Assembly (NCBI RefSeq): GCF_013404595.1
Contig: NZ_JABVAX010000022.1
Location: 1-32,586, forward strand
Length of the DNA stretch: 32,586 bases
Direction: 5' to 3'
From: Jannaschia marina
GTDB taxonomy: Bacteria; Pseudomonadota; Alphaproteobacteria; Rhodobacterales; Rhodobacteraceae
Positions 8,389 to 15,823 of this stretch are shown here, one piece after another. A model generated the notes under the pieces. It worked only from the letters and a program-made list of their open reading frames with translations. It was not told the origin of the DNA and searched no databases. Each line of letters begins with the position of its first letter. The first letter of the stretch is position 1. A program made the position numbers and the translations under genes.

Positions 8389-9195
8389 TTAGTGGAGCAG
8401 GATGGCCTCAAGGCCACTTTCGGCCATGCGGAAACCAAGTGACTGAGACAACTCAACAGCCGAGCGACGCAGGGTCGCCAAGGTCTCTTCCGCAGAGGTC
8501 GAAAGGTCGGATTGCGAGATGTAGCCGCTGGTGATCGCCGCGGCGATCCCGCGGCTGTCGAAGACAGGCACGCAAAGATTGCGGACACCCTCGATCATCG
8601 TGCTCGGCGTATCCTCGTAGCCGCGTGCCGCAATCCGCTTCAGCCGCTCGCGCACGTCGGCATGCGCGCTCTTGTCGAGCCGCTCGATGTAGCGGTTCTG
8701 CTGCGCGGCTTTCGCGAACGCAAGTATCACATGGCCGGAGCTCGTTCGATCCACGGAAAACAAAGCGCCGGTGCGGACCGAATATCCCGCCGGACGGGGG
8801 CTCTGAACCGACGCCAGAACCAGCACGTTGTCGCGGTTCAGGACGCCCAGATGACAGGATTGTTCGGTCAGCGCCGCGATGCGCTCCAGGATCGGCACAG
8901 CGCGCGCGATCAACCGTTCGGTCGGATCGTGGCGATGGGACAACTCGAACAGTTTGAGCGTCAGTGCATATCTGCTGGTCTCCGGGTTCTGCGCGAGGAA
9001 CCCACGTTCCGTCAGGTAGACAACGATCCGATAGATCTCTCCCATCGTGCGGCCGAGGGCGTCCACCATCTCGTTCATGGTCAGCCCGTCCTCCGCTCCC
9101 GCCAGCAGTTCGAGGATGTCGAAGGCCTTCTCGACTGAAGGCACGGCCGATTTCGCCTTCTTCTCTGTCTTTGCAAAGGCTGATTGCTCGGTCAT
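8389..9195 (-). CDS. IclR-family transcriptional regulator
   Basis: 268 residues with the two IclR domains: an N-terminal winged helix (about 17-80, SVEKAFDILELLAGAEDGLTMNEMVDALGRTMGEIYRIVVYLTERGFL) and the effector-binding domain (SCHLGVLNRDNVLVLASVQSP to VPVFDSRGIAAAITSGY). The ATG at 9195 overlaps the hydratase stop (ATGA) and has AAGGGGA upstream; a longer reading to 9237 would lie inside the hydratase. It sits in the middle of the operon rather than divergent from it, so it would feed back on its own transcript. A candidate target is the AT-rich palindromic region at 12864-12892 upstream of dctP. IclR proteins commonly sense aromatic or short organic acids. Confidence 0.92.
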   Translation of the reverse strand: MTEQSAFAKTEKKAKSAVPSVEKAFDILELLAGAEDGLTMNEMVDALGRTMGEIYRIVVYLTERGFLAQNPETSRYALTLKLFELSHRHDPTERLIARAVPILERIAALTEQSCHLGVLNRDNVLVLASVQSPRPAGYSVRTGALFSVDRTSSGHVILAFAKAAQQNRYIERLDKSAHADVRERLKRIAARGYEDTPSTMIEGVRNLCVPVFDSRGIAAAITSGYISQSDLSTSAEETLATLRRSAVELSQSLGFRMAESGLEAILLH

Positions 9196-9941
9196 CGCGT
9201 CCCCTTCGCGGCCGCCAGATCGCGTTCCGCGAAACACAGCGACATGAGTTCGTTCTCGTAGCGCAGGCCCTGCGCCACGCTCAGATCAAGCGCGGATCGT
9301 ACAGCCGCCTTGACCGATTGGGTAGCCACGGGCGCATGGACGGCGATGGATGCGCCGAGCGCGCGGGCACGCTCGAGTTCGCATCCATCATCGACGAGAT
9401 ACTCGATCATGCCCATCCGCGCGGCCTCCTCCGCGTCGAAACGGTCGCCTGTCAGCAGATACTTCATCGCTTGCCCGTAGCCGCACAGCCGGGTCATGTG
9501 CTGCGCCGCGCCGCCCGCGCCGTTCCAGCCGAGCGTCACCTCGGGCGCAGAAAAGACGGCAGACCGCGCGGCCACGCGCAGATCGCAGGCGAGCGCGATC
9601 TCGAACCCACCTCCCAGCGCCCATCCCTTGACCGCGGCGATGGCGGGTTTGCGCAGCGACAGGATCGGGGGAATGTAGTCGTCCCGGTTTCGCCACGCCC
9701 AGAAATCCGCATAGCCTTCGAGCGCCCCGATATCTGATCCCGCGCAGAACGCGCGGTCGCCGGCCCCGCGGATCACGACCGCATGAATCGCATCGTCGCG
9801 ATTGGCGGCCGCGCAGGCTTTGGCGATCCCTGCATACATGGCAGGTGTCAGCGCGTTGTGTTTGGCGGGGCGGTCCAGAACGATCTCGCCCACGTTGCCG
9901 AAGACCTCCAGCCGCACCGCACCATCGGGATCGTCAGACAT
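9192..9941 (-). CDS. Enoyl-CoA hydratase/isomerase (crotonase) family protein
   Basis: A 249-residue crotonase. The oxyanion-hole segments are present (RAFCAGSDIGAL, and ALGGGFEIALACD), and both acid/base glutamates of true hydratases are there: Glu114 in GGGFEIA and Glu134 in SAPEVTLG, twenty residues apart as in mitochondrial enoyl-CoA hydratase. The ATG at 9941 is preferred, with GAGGTG five bases upstream; a TTG at 9956 is the alternative. The gene is eight bases from the dctM stop and overlaps the IclR start, so it is part of one operon. It would hydrate (or isomerise/dehydrate) the CoA thioester made by the two CaiB-type transferases. Carnitinyl-CoA dehydratase-like activity is possible given CaiB neighbours but cannot be told apart here. 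Confidence 0.9.
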   Translation of the reverse strand: MSDDPDGAVRLEVFGNVGEIVLDRPAKHNALTPAMYAGIAKACAAANRDDAIHAVVIRGAGDRAFCAGSDIGALEGYADFWAWRNRDDYIPPILSLRKPAIAAVKGWALGGGFEIALACDLRVAARSAVFSAPEVTLGWNGAGGAAQHMTRLCGYGQAMKYLLTGDRFDAEEAARMGMIEYLVDDGCELERARALGASIAVHAPVATQSVKAAVRSALDLSVAQGLRYENELMSLCFAERDLAAAKGTR

Positions 9942-9948
9942 TTGCACC

Positions 9949-11223
9949 TCAGTCAAATCGCAGTTCAGGGAGCCACAGCGACAACTGCGGCACGAAGGTC
10001 AGGATCAGCAGCATGGCAAAGAGCAGGGCATAGAACGGGATCGAGGAGCGGATGAACTGCCCGATGGAAACGCCGGTGATGGCGCAGGCCGTGAACATCA
10101 GCGTACCTAGCGGCGGCGTGACGCCGGCAATCGTCAGGTTGAACACCATGACGATGCCGAAATGCACGGGATCGACGCCCACCTCGGTCACGACTGGCAC
10201 GAGGACCGGCGTCAGCAGGATCAGGGCGGCGGACCCCTCGATGAACATGCCCGCCAGAATGAGCAGAAGGTTTACGATCAGGAGCAGAACGACGGGATTT
10301 CGCGTCAGTGCCAGCATGGCGTCGGCGACCATTGCCGGAATGCGCTCCCAAGTCATGTAGAACCCGAAGGCATGAGCCGCGCAGATCACCAGGAGGATCA
10401 CAGCGGTCGCCTGCATGGTCTGCTCGAGGATCGGGACGATATGGGCCACCCCAAGATCGCCATGGATCAGACCGACGAGCACCGCGAGGAGAACGGCCAT
10501 GGCCCCGGCCTCGGTCGGGGTGAAGAAGCCGCAACGAATGCCCGCAACGATGCCGACCGGCACCAGCAACGCAAGAAATGCCTGCGCAAAGGCCCGGCCA
10601 CGACCGGCCCAGGTCATCCGGTGCGGGAACGCAGGGCGCAGGTCGAGCTGTCGCGCTCTCACTGCGACGAGCGCCATCATGCCCATGCAGATCACCATGC
10701 CGGGGACAATGCCCGCAAGGAAGAGCTGCCCAATGGAGACATTCCCCATGAACCCGTATAGGATAAGCCCGATCCCCGGCGGTATGATGACAGAGATTAT
10801 AGAAGAGGACGCCGTCACGGCGGTCGAGAAGGCCGGGTCATAACCGCGTCGCGTCATCTCCGGCACCAGCACCTTGGACTGCATCGCCGTATCGGCATTG
10901 GCCGAGCCCGACACACCGCCCATCAGGGTCGACAGCAGCACATTGACCTGTGCCAGGCCCCCGCGCCAATGGCCGGTCATCGCCTCGGCAAAGGCCATCA
11001 TGCGCCGCGTGATCCCGGCGAAGTTCATCACAACGCCCGTCATCACGAAGAGCGGCACGGCCAGCAGCGGGAAGGAGTGAGTGACGGCCACGATCCTCTG
11101 CACGAAGATCTCGGGCGGCATGGCACCCGACGTCAGAAAGAACGACAACGCCGCCATGCCGATGGCGAAGGCGACGGGAATACCGATGGCGATGCCGAGC
11201 AACAAGATAAAAACCGGAAGCAT
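9949..11223 (-). CDS. TRAP transporter large permease (DctM type)
   Basis: A 424-residue, very hydrophobic protein with about 12 membrane segments: the sodium-coupled transport subunit of a tripartite ATP-independent periplasmic transporter. Family signatures include VPLFVMTGVVMNFAGI, MGGVSGSANADTAMQSKVLVPEMTRRGYDPAFSTAVTASSSIISVIIPPGIGLILYG, and the C-terminal NLTIAGVTPPLGTLMFTAC. The start is either the ATG at 11223 or, with better spacing to the GGAGGGG site, the GTG at 11229 that overlaps the dctQ stop. The frame upstream of that is a shadow of dctQ. It works with DctQ and DctP immediately upstream to import an organic acid. Confidence 0.95.
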   Translation of the reverse strand: MLPVFILLLGIAIGIPVAFAIGMAALSFFLTSGAMPPEIFVQRIVAVTHSFPLLAVPLFVMTGVVMNFAGITRRMMAFAEAMTGHWRGGLAQVNVLLSTLMGGVSGSANADTAMQSKVLVPEMTRRGYDPAFSTAVTASSSIISVIIPPGIGLILYGFMGNVSIGQLFLAGIVPGMVICMGMMALVAVRARQLDLRPAFPHRMTWAGRGRAFAQAFLALLVPVGIVAGIRCGFFTPTEAGAMAVLLAVLVGLIHGDLGVAHIVPILEQTMQATAVILLVICAAHAFGFYMTWERIPAMVADAMLALTRNPVVLLLIVNLLLILAGMFIEGSAALILLTPVLVPVVTEVGVDPVHFGIVMVFNLTIAGVTPPLGTLMFTACAITGVSIGQFIRSSIPFYALLFAMLLILTFVPQLSLWLPELRFD

Positions 11224-11225
11224 CG

Positions 11226-11717
11226 TCACAAAGGCCCCTCCCGCTCGCCTTTGGGGGCCCCGGACAGCGCGCCCGCGAACCGCAGCATCGCCGTCACCGT
11301 CATCCCCGCGAAGGCCAGGACCGTCGCCAAATAAACCCAGGAGAAGGGAATATCGAGCACGGGCGAGGGCCGCGTCGCGCCCGCCTGCATCATCAGCACG
11401 CTGAGATAGGTCGCGTAGCCAAGAAACCCCACAACCAGAAGATCGGCGACCTTGCGCGCCACCCGCCGCGGGATCTCGGGAAGGAAATCGACCAGGAGCG
11501 TCACCCTGATGTGCCGCCCGTCCCGAAAAGCCGTCATGGCACCGACGAAGACGACCCAGGTGAACATGATGCCGGAAAGCTCGGTCGTCCACACGGCGGG
11601 ACGTTCGGTGATATATCGGGTCAGAACGCCCCAGAACACGGCAAGGACGAGTACCGTCAGCGCCGAGAAGGAGACGAGGTTCTCCAACCGCCTTATCCAG
11701 ATGCCGATCCGTGCCAT
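11226..11717 (-). CDS. TRAP transporter small permease (DctQ type)
   Basis: 163 residues with four membrane helices, the usual build of DctQ, which scaffolds DctM in the inner membrane. Visible: helix 1 LVSFSALTVLVLAVFWGVLTRYI, the family motif WTTELSGIMFTWVVFVGAMTAFRDGRHIRVTLLVDFLP, and two more helices near the C-terminus. The ATG at 11717 has GGAGA upstream; the longer open frame to 11885 overlaps dctP and lacks homology. Its stop overlaps or nearly touches the dctM start. Confidence 0.93.
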   Translation of the reverse strand: MARIGIWIRRLENLVSFSALTVLVLAVFWGVLTRYITERPAVWTTELSGIMFTWVVFVGAMTAFRDGRHIRVTLLVDFLPEIPRRVARKVADLLVVGFLGYATYLSVLMMQAGATRPSPVLDIPFSWVYLATVLAFAGMTVTAMLRFAGALSGAPKGEREGPL

Positions 11718-11737
11718 GGCATATCTCCGCTCGAGAG

Positions 11738-11766
11738 GCGGCACCGCAGACGTGAAGCCGTGCCGC
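11738..11766 (-). other. Intercistronic stem-loop between dctP and dctQ
   Basis: GCGGCAC (11738-11744) pairs with GTGCCGC (11760-11766): a 7-bp stem with a 15-base loop in the 61-base gap between the binding-protein stop and the dctQ start. No T-run follows. The same arrangement is found after the other three exported binding-protein genes of the window. Confidence 0.55.
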
Positions 11767-11778
11767 GAATACGGGATG

Positions 11779-12771
11779 TTAGTCGTCGAGGATATCGCGG
11801 ACCTGCTCATAAAGTCCGTCGGACCAGTCGGGAAACCGGTTGTAGACATCCGCCGTCGCGGCCTGGAAGGCGGCAAGGTCGACATCGCGGTTGAAGATGA
11901 CGCCTTCCTCCTCCAGCCGCGCGATCCACTCCTCCTCGCTGTCGAGCATCAGGTCGGTCATGAAACCGCCCGTCGCATCGGCTTCCTCCAGCATGATCGT
12001 CCGGATGTCCTCGGGCATCGACGCGAAAACCTCCGCATTCATCATCAGACCGGTGAAGCCACGGAAATGGGCCGTGAGAGAGACCGTCGACTTCGCCTCG
12101 TGCAGACGTGCGCCATAGATCGAAGGCAACGGAGCTTCGGCGGCATCGACAACACCCGCCGACAACGCCGAATAGACCTCCCCCCAGGCGATCTGTGTTG
12201 GCCGCGCGCCAATTGCCTCGAAGGTCTCCACCCACATGATGTTGGGCGGCGTGCGAAAGGTCAGGCCGGCAGTATCCTCCGGCGAGCTGATCGCCACATC
12301 CGACAGCATGTGCCGCGACCCGAACAGCCAGTTGAGCGCCAGCAGTTCGAGCCCCGCCTCGTCCCGCAGACGATCGACAAGTTCGGCATAGAGGTCCGAC
12401 TCCACGATGCGCTGGAAGTCGCGCGGATCTTCCATCAGGTAGGGTCCGCCCAGAACACCGAAATCAGCGACGAAATCGCTGAGATAGCCCGGATCTGAGA
12501 TGGTGATGATCGGCGCGCCCGCACGGACCTGCTCGAAGACTTCCGGGTTCGAGCCGAGTTGCGCATTCGGAAAGATCTCGATGTCGACGCGCCCTTCTGT
12601 CCGCGCTTCGACATTGCGTACGAATTCTTCCATCGCCTCCTGAAGCGGCTCCTGGTCGGACGTCACATGGGCAAGGCGAAAGGTGTAGTCCTGCGCCTGC
12701 GCCATCGACGACGCCGATATCAGCACACCGGCGGTAATAGTCCGGGCGCAGCCCCCAAAGTTGCAAGTCAT
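11779..12771 (-). CDS. TRAP transporter substrate-binding protein (DctP type)
   Basis: A 330-residue periplasmic receptor. Signal peptide residues 1-26 end in SSMAQAQ, then the DctP fold: YTFRLAHVTSDQEPLQEAMEEFVRNVEARTEGRVDIEIFPNAQLGSNPEVFEQVRAG, then LTFRTPPNIMWVETFEAIGARPTQIAWGEVYSALSAGVVDAAEAPL. The arginine that clamps the ligand carboxylate in DctP proteins corresponds to the Arg of LTFRTPP, so a carboxylate substrate is likely. The ATG at 12771 has GGGAG upstream. It is the first gene of the minus-strand operon, facing an AT-rich divergent control region. Confidence 0.94.
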   Translation of the reverse strand: MTCNFGGCARTITAGVLISASSMAQAQDYTFRLAHVTSDQEPLQEAMEEFVRNVEARTEGRVDIEIFPNAQLGSNPEVFEQVRAGAPIITISDPGYLSDFVADFGVLGGPYLMEDPRDFQRIVESDLYAELVDRLRDEAGLELLALNWLFGSRHMLSDVAISSPEDTAGLTFRTPPNIMWVETFEAIGARPTQIAWGEVYSALSAGVVDAAEAPLPSIYGARLHEAKSTVSLTAHFRGFTGLMMNAEVFASMPEDIRTIMLEEADATGGFMTDLMLDSEEEWIARLEEEGVIFNRDVDLAAFQAATADVYNRFPDWSDGLYEQVRDILDD

Positions 12772-12934
12772 GGCAGTCTCCCTCGGCATCTGCGGCCTCC
12801 CGCCGCATCGAGCCCCGGACGAATCCGGAAGGCTTCAATGGGGTAGCAGGTTTTGTTCATATATAAAAATTATTTTTACTATTGAAAATTTTTAGGCCTT
12901 CATCATAACTGCCGACAACGGGAGGACACGATCT
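12772..12934. promoter_or_regulatory. Divergent control region with AT-rich palindromes
   Basis: The gap between dctP (leftward) and the leaderless binding-protein homologue (rightward) contains the most AT-rich stretch in this half of the window. TAAAAAT-T-ATTTTTA at 12864-12878 is a perfect 15-base palindrome, followed by AAAATTTT at 12885-12892. The spacing suggests a dimer-of-dimers regulator site, and the IclR protein encoded in the left-hand operon is the obvious candidate. Promoter elements were not assigned with confidence. A GGAGG at 12921-12925 serves the rightward gene. Confidence 0.5.
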
Positions 12935-14053
12935 TTGACGCACCGATTGACCGGAATGACCTGGGACCACCCGCGCGGGTACGACTGCGTCCTTGCGGCG
13001 TCCGAAAGCTATCGGGCCGAAACGGGCATCGAGATCACGTGGGACAAACGGTCCCTTCAGGCTTTCGCGGATGCTCCGATCGACGACCTGGCGAAGAGCT
13101 ATGACTTCATCGTCCTCGACCATCCCCACGTCGGCCAGATCGCCGAGACGAACGCACTTCTTCCACTGCCGCCGCCCGCCTCGCCGGACGCCTCTCTCGG
13201 CGGGTCCGCGGAAAGCTACGTCTGGCATAGCAGGCGATGGGCCTACGCCCTCGATGCAGCCTGTCAGATGGCTGTTTACCGGCCCGATCTCGGCAGCGAT
13301 CTGCCCCTGACCTGGGAAGCCCTGATGACGGAAGACGCGACCCGCTTCCGCCCGTTGACACCCCTTCTTCCCGTCGATGCCGTCGACATGCTCATGACGA
13401 TCGTAGCGAGTCGTGGAGAGGTGAGCCTGCCCGTCTCCGATACAGCCTTCGTCTCTTCGGGAAACGGCCTCTACGCCCTCGAAGTCATGCGTGCGCTCTA
13501 TAGGCTGGGTCCCGATGAACAGATCGCGATGAACCCGATCAAGGTACTCGAAACCCTGTCGCAAAGCGACGACTTCGCCTGTTCGCCCTGTCTCTTCGGA
13601 TATGTGAACTACGTCCGCCCGGGGTTTCGCGCCCGGCGTCTGGCCTATTTCGATCTGCCGCGCTGCGAAGGCTGTGGCCCACCGCGCGCCATTCTGGGCG
13701 GAGCCGGGATCGGTGTATCGGCGCGGACCGAAGATCCGGAAACCGCGATCGCCTTCGCGCGCTGGATCACGTCGGAGCCCGTGCAGTCCGGCGTCTACCT
13801 CTCCAACAACGGCCAGCCCGCGAACCGTGGCACCTGGCTCGCGCAGGGCAGCAACCCCGAAGTCGCTCCGTTCTTCGAGGGCGGCCTCCACACCATGGAC
13901 AATGCCTGGACACGCCCGCGCGCGCCTTGGTTCCTCGATTTCATCGACGATGCTTGCGCGATCATGCCTGATTTCTTTCGCCGGGCGATCGCGTCGGAGG
14001 ATTTCCTGAACGATCTCAACCGCCTTTACCGACACCACAGGCAAAGGAACTAG
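12935..14053 (+). CDS. Solute-binding-protein-like protein without signal peptide
   Basis: 372 residues resembling family 1 extracellular solute-binding proteins, especially in the C-terminal half: RAILGGAGIGVSARTEDPETAIAFARWITSEPVQSGVYLSNNGQPANRGTW, where binding proteins have the returning hinge and the segment on crowded terminal helices. The N-terminus (MTHRLTGMTWDHPRGYD) starts directly with a core strand; no signal peptide or lipobox is present, so the protein should stay in the cytosol. Two C-x2-C pairs, CSPC (216-219) and CEGC (244-247), could bind a metal ion. The TTG start has GGAGG nine bases upstream. It is divergent from the TRAP/CoA-transferase operon and three bases from an SDR, with no ABC permease next to it. 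A sensor, ligand carrier or enzyme-like role is possible; the function is unknown. Confidence 0.75.
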   Translation: MTHRLTGMTWDHPRGYDCVLAASESYRAETGIEITWDKRSLQAFADAPIDDLAKSYDFIVLDHPHVGQIAETNALLPLPPPASPDASLGGSAESYVWHSRRWAYALDAACQMAVYRPDLGSDLPLTWEALMTEDATRFRPLTPLLPVDAVDMLMTIVASRGEVSLPVSDTAFVSSGNGLYALEVMRALYRLGPDEQIAMNPIKVLETLSQSDDFACSPCLFGYVNYVRPGFRARRLAYFDLPRCEGCGPPRAILGGAGIGVSARTEDPETAIAFARWITSEPVQSGVYLSNNGQPANRGTWLAQGSNPEVAPFFEGGLHTMDNAWTRPRAPWFLDFIDDACAIMPDFFRRAIASEDFLNDLNRLYRHHRQRN

Positions 14054-14056
14054 ACT

Positions 14057-14773
14057 ATGCCGATCGCCGTCATAACAGGAGGCAACAAGGGTCTTGGCCT
14101 GAGCCAGAGCCGTCGTTTCGCGGAGTCAGGATTCACCGTCTATGTCGTCTCCCGCAGCGCCGGCGAGATCGGTGCCCTGGGCGATGCCGTTCGCTTCGTG
14201 GAACGCGACATCGCCGAAGATCGCGCCGCCGACTTCCTGGCGGATATCCACGCAGAAGCCGGACCGATCAACGCCCTCGTCAACAACGCAGGCGTCCACC
14301 TGAAGAAACCCGTCTGGGACGTCGCCCCCGCCGAGTTCGACCATGTCCTCGACATCAACGTACGCGCCATGTTCGCTGCGTGCGGCCATTACGTGGAGCT
14401 TCATCGGGAAACCGGTGGTGCCATCGTAAACATCGCGTCGATGGGCGCGATCATGGCCCTACCCTCCGCGGCGGCCTACGTGACCGCAAAGACGGCGGTG
14501 GTCGGATTGACGCGGTCGGTCGCGGTCGATGCCGCCGGCTTCGGCATCCGTTGCAATGCCGTAAGCCCCGGCTTCATCGAAACGGACATGACGCGCGCGA
14601 TCCTCGCCAAGGATCTGGCGCGGCGCGAGCGGATCGAAGGCCGCATCCCGACACATCGTTTCGGCACGCCGGAGGATGTGGCCGATGCGGTCTTCTATCT
14701 CGCGTCCGACAGGGCCCGCTACGTCAACGGCGTGAACATGCCCGTCGACGGTGGCTACGCCGTGGGGTTCTGA
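14057..14773 (+). CDS. SDR-family NAD(P)-dependent oxidoreductase
   Basis: 238 residues, a classical short-chain dehydrogenase. Cofactor loop TGGNKGLG (7-14), NNAG (76-79), Asn101, and the catalytic triad Ser128, Tyr141 and Lys145 (AAAYVTAK) are all present. The C-terminal half has SPGFIETDMT and the end motif YVNGVNMPVDGGYAVGF. It would interconvert an alcohol and a ketone, probably on a sugar, polyol or hydroxy acid. It begins three bases after the leaderless binding-protein homologue and three bases before the zinc dehydrogenase, so all three are one translation unit. Substrate unknown. Confidence 0.93.
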   Translation: MPIAVITGGNKGLGLSQSRRFAESGFTVYVVSRSAGEIGALGDAVRFVERDIAEDRAADFLADIHAEAGPINALVNNAGVHLKKPVWDVAPAEFDHVLDINVRAMFAACGHYVELHRETGGAIVNIASMGAIMALPSAAAYVTAKTAVVGLTRSVAVDAAGFGIRCNAVSPGFIETDMTRAILAKDLARRERIEGRIPTHRFGTPEDVADAVFYLASDRARYVNGVNMPVDGGYAVGF

Positions 14774-14776
14774 ACA

Positions 14777-15823
14777 ATGACCGGGCATTTCATCGAGACC
14801 AGGCTGACCGCCGCGCGTCGCATCGCCCTCGCCCCGCAGGATCCGGGACCGATCCCCGAGGGCCACGCGCGCCTGCGGCTGGCGGCGGCAAGCCTCTGCG
14901 GGACAGACCTGCATTATTTCTCGGATTTCGCCAACGCCGGCTTCATGCTGCGAAATCCGGTGACGCTCGGGCACGAGGCCTGCGCCTACGTCGAGGATCC
15001 GAACGGATCGGACCTCGCTCCCGGTACGCTGGTCGCCCTCAATCCGATCATGAACTGCGGGATCTGCCCCGCCTGCCAGCGGTCGGAGGAAAACCTCTGC
15101 ACCGCCAAGAAGTTTCCCGGCTCCGCCACGACCGTCCCCCACCTCGACGGCTTCTTCCGGGAGATTATCGACCACCCCGTCCGATGCTGCCGACCGGTGG
15201 CGGCCGGCGTGGACCCGTGCCACCTGACATTCGCCGAGCCGATGGCCTGCGCGCTTCACGCGCTCAACAAGGGCGGCGTGACCGCGGATCAGAACGTCCT
15301 GGTGACGGGCTGCGGCCCCATGGGCCTTCTTGCCATCGCGGGTGCCGTCGCGCGGGGAGCGGTGGTGACGGCGCTCGACCTGCGCGAAGGTGCGGTGGCG
15401 GTGGCGACGGACGTCGGTGCCGGAAGCGGACTCGTCAGCGGCACATTCGATCCGGCCGAGCTGACCGGTCGATTCGACGTCGTGATCGAGGCCAGCGGCG
15501 CGATCCCGGCCTTCAACACGGCACTCGACGCCGTGCGTCGGAAAGGGCGGATCGCGATCCTCAGCAACATGGCGCTGCGCGAGGCGGAAGTGAACCTCAA
15601 CCTCATCATGCTGAAGGAAATCGAGGTCGTCGGGTCGTTCCAGTTCAACCGGGAATTCGAGGAAGCCGTGCGGTTGATCGAGACAGGCGCGGTCGATTTC
15701 GATGTCCTGACGGCCGCCGTGTATCCTCTGGCCGAGACGTCGACCGCACTGGAAGAGATGGCCGCGGGCCGTGCCTTCGGCAAGATCGTCCTGACTGGCA
15801 CCGGCCTGCCGGCGGGCGGATGA
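14777..15823 (+). CDS. Zinc-dependent alcohol dehydrogenase (MDR; idonate/sorbitol dehydrogenase-like)
   Basis: A 348-residue medium-chain dehydrogenase. Catalytic zinc ligands are Cys41 (SLCGTDLHY) and His66/Glu67 (LGHEA); the structural zinc lobe is complete (Cys94, Cys97, Cys100, Cys108 in NCGICPACQRSEENLC). The NAD loop GCGPMG (178-183) is followed by Asp201 at the end of the second strand, which favours NAD over NADP. General look is that of L-idonate 5-dehydrogenase and sorbitol dehydrogenase, so oxidation of a polyol or aldonic acid is likely. Its stop overlaps the ATG of the GMC oxidoreductase (ATGA). Part of the plus-strand operon that also encodes a CUT2 transporter. Confidence 0.9.
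   Translation: MTGHFIETRLTAARRIALAPQDPGPIPEGHARLRLAAASLCGTDLHYFSDFANAGFMLRNPVTLGHEACAYVEDPNGSDLAPGTLVALNPIMNCGICPACQRSEENLCTAKKFPGSATTVPHLDGFFREIIDHPVRCCRPVAAGVDPCHLTFAEPMACALHALNKGGVTADQNVLVTGCGPMGLLAIAGAVARGAVVTALDLREGAVAVATDVGAGSGLVSGTFDPAELTGRFDVVIEASGAIPAFNTALDAVRRKGRIAILSNMALREAEVNLNLIMLKEIEVVGSFQFNREFEEAVRLIETGAVDFDVLTAAVYPLAETSTALEEMAAGRAFGKIVLTGTGLPAGG

Noticed and set aside
6454..8442. 662-codon plus-strand frame across the CoA-transferases
   Set aside because: Spans two complete minus-strand genes and the short gap between them, without recognisable domain or start.
9192..9941. Suspected loss of a catalytic glutamate in the crotonase (Lys160 in AMKYLLTG, where other hydratases have Glu)
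   Set aside because: Counting from the GGG loop shows the two catalytic glutamates are those in GGGFEIA (114) and APEV (134), and both are present; the Lys160 position is not catalytic.
11224..11592. Longer DctM reading frame starting at 11592
   Set aside because: The extra 120 codons lie over dctQ in another frame and lack membrane helices; the family N-terminus starts at MLPVFILLLG.
14380..15819. In-frame upstream extension of the GMC oxidoreductase frame
   Set aside because: It overlaps the SDR and the zinc dehydrogenase in another frame and is Arg-rich without homology; the FAD motif starts right after the ATG at 15820.
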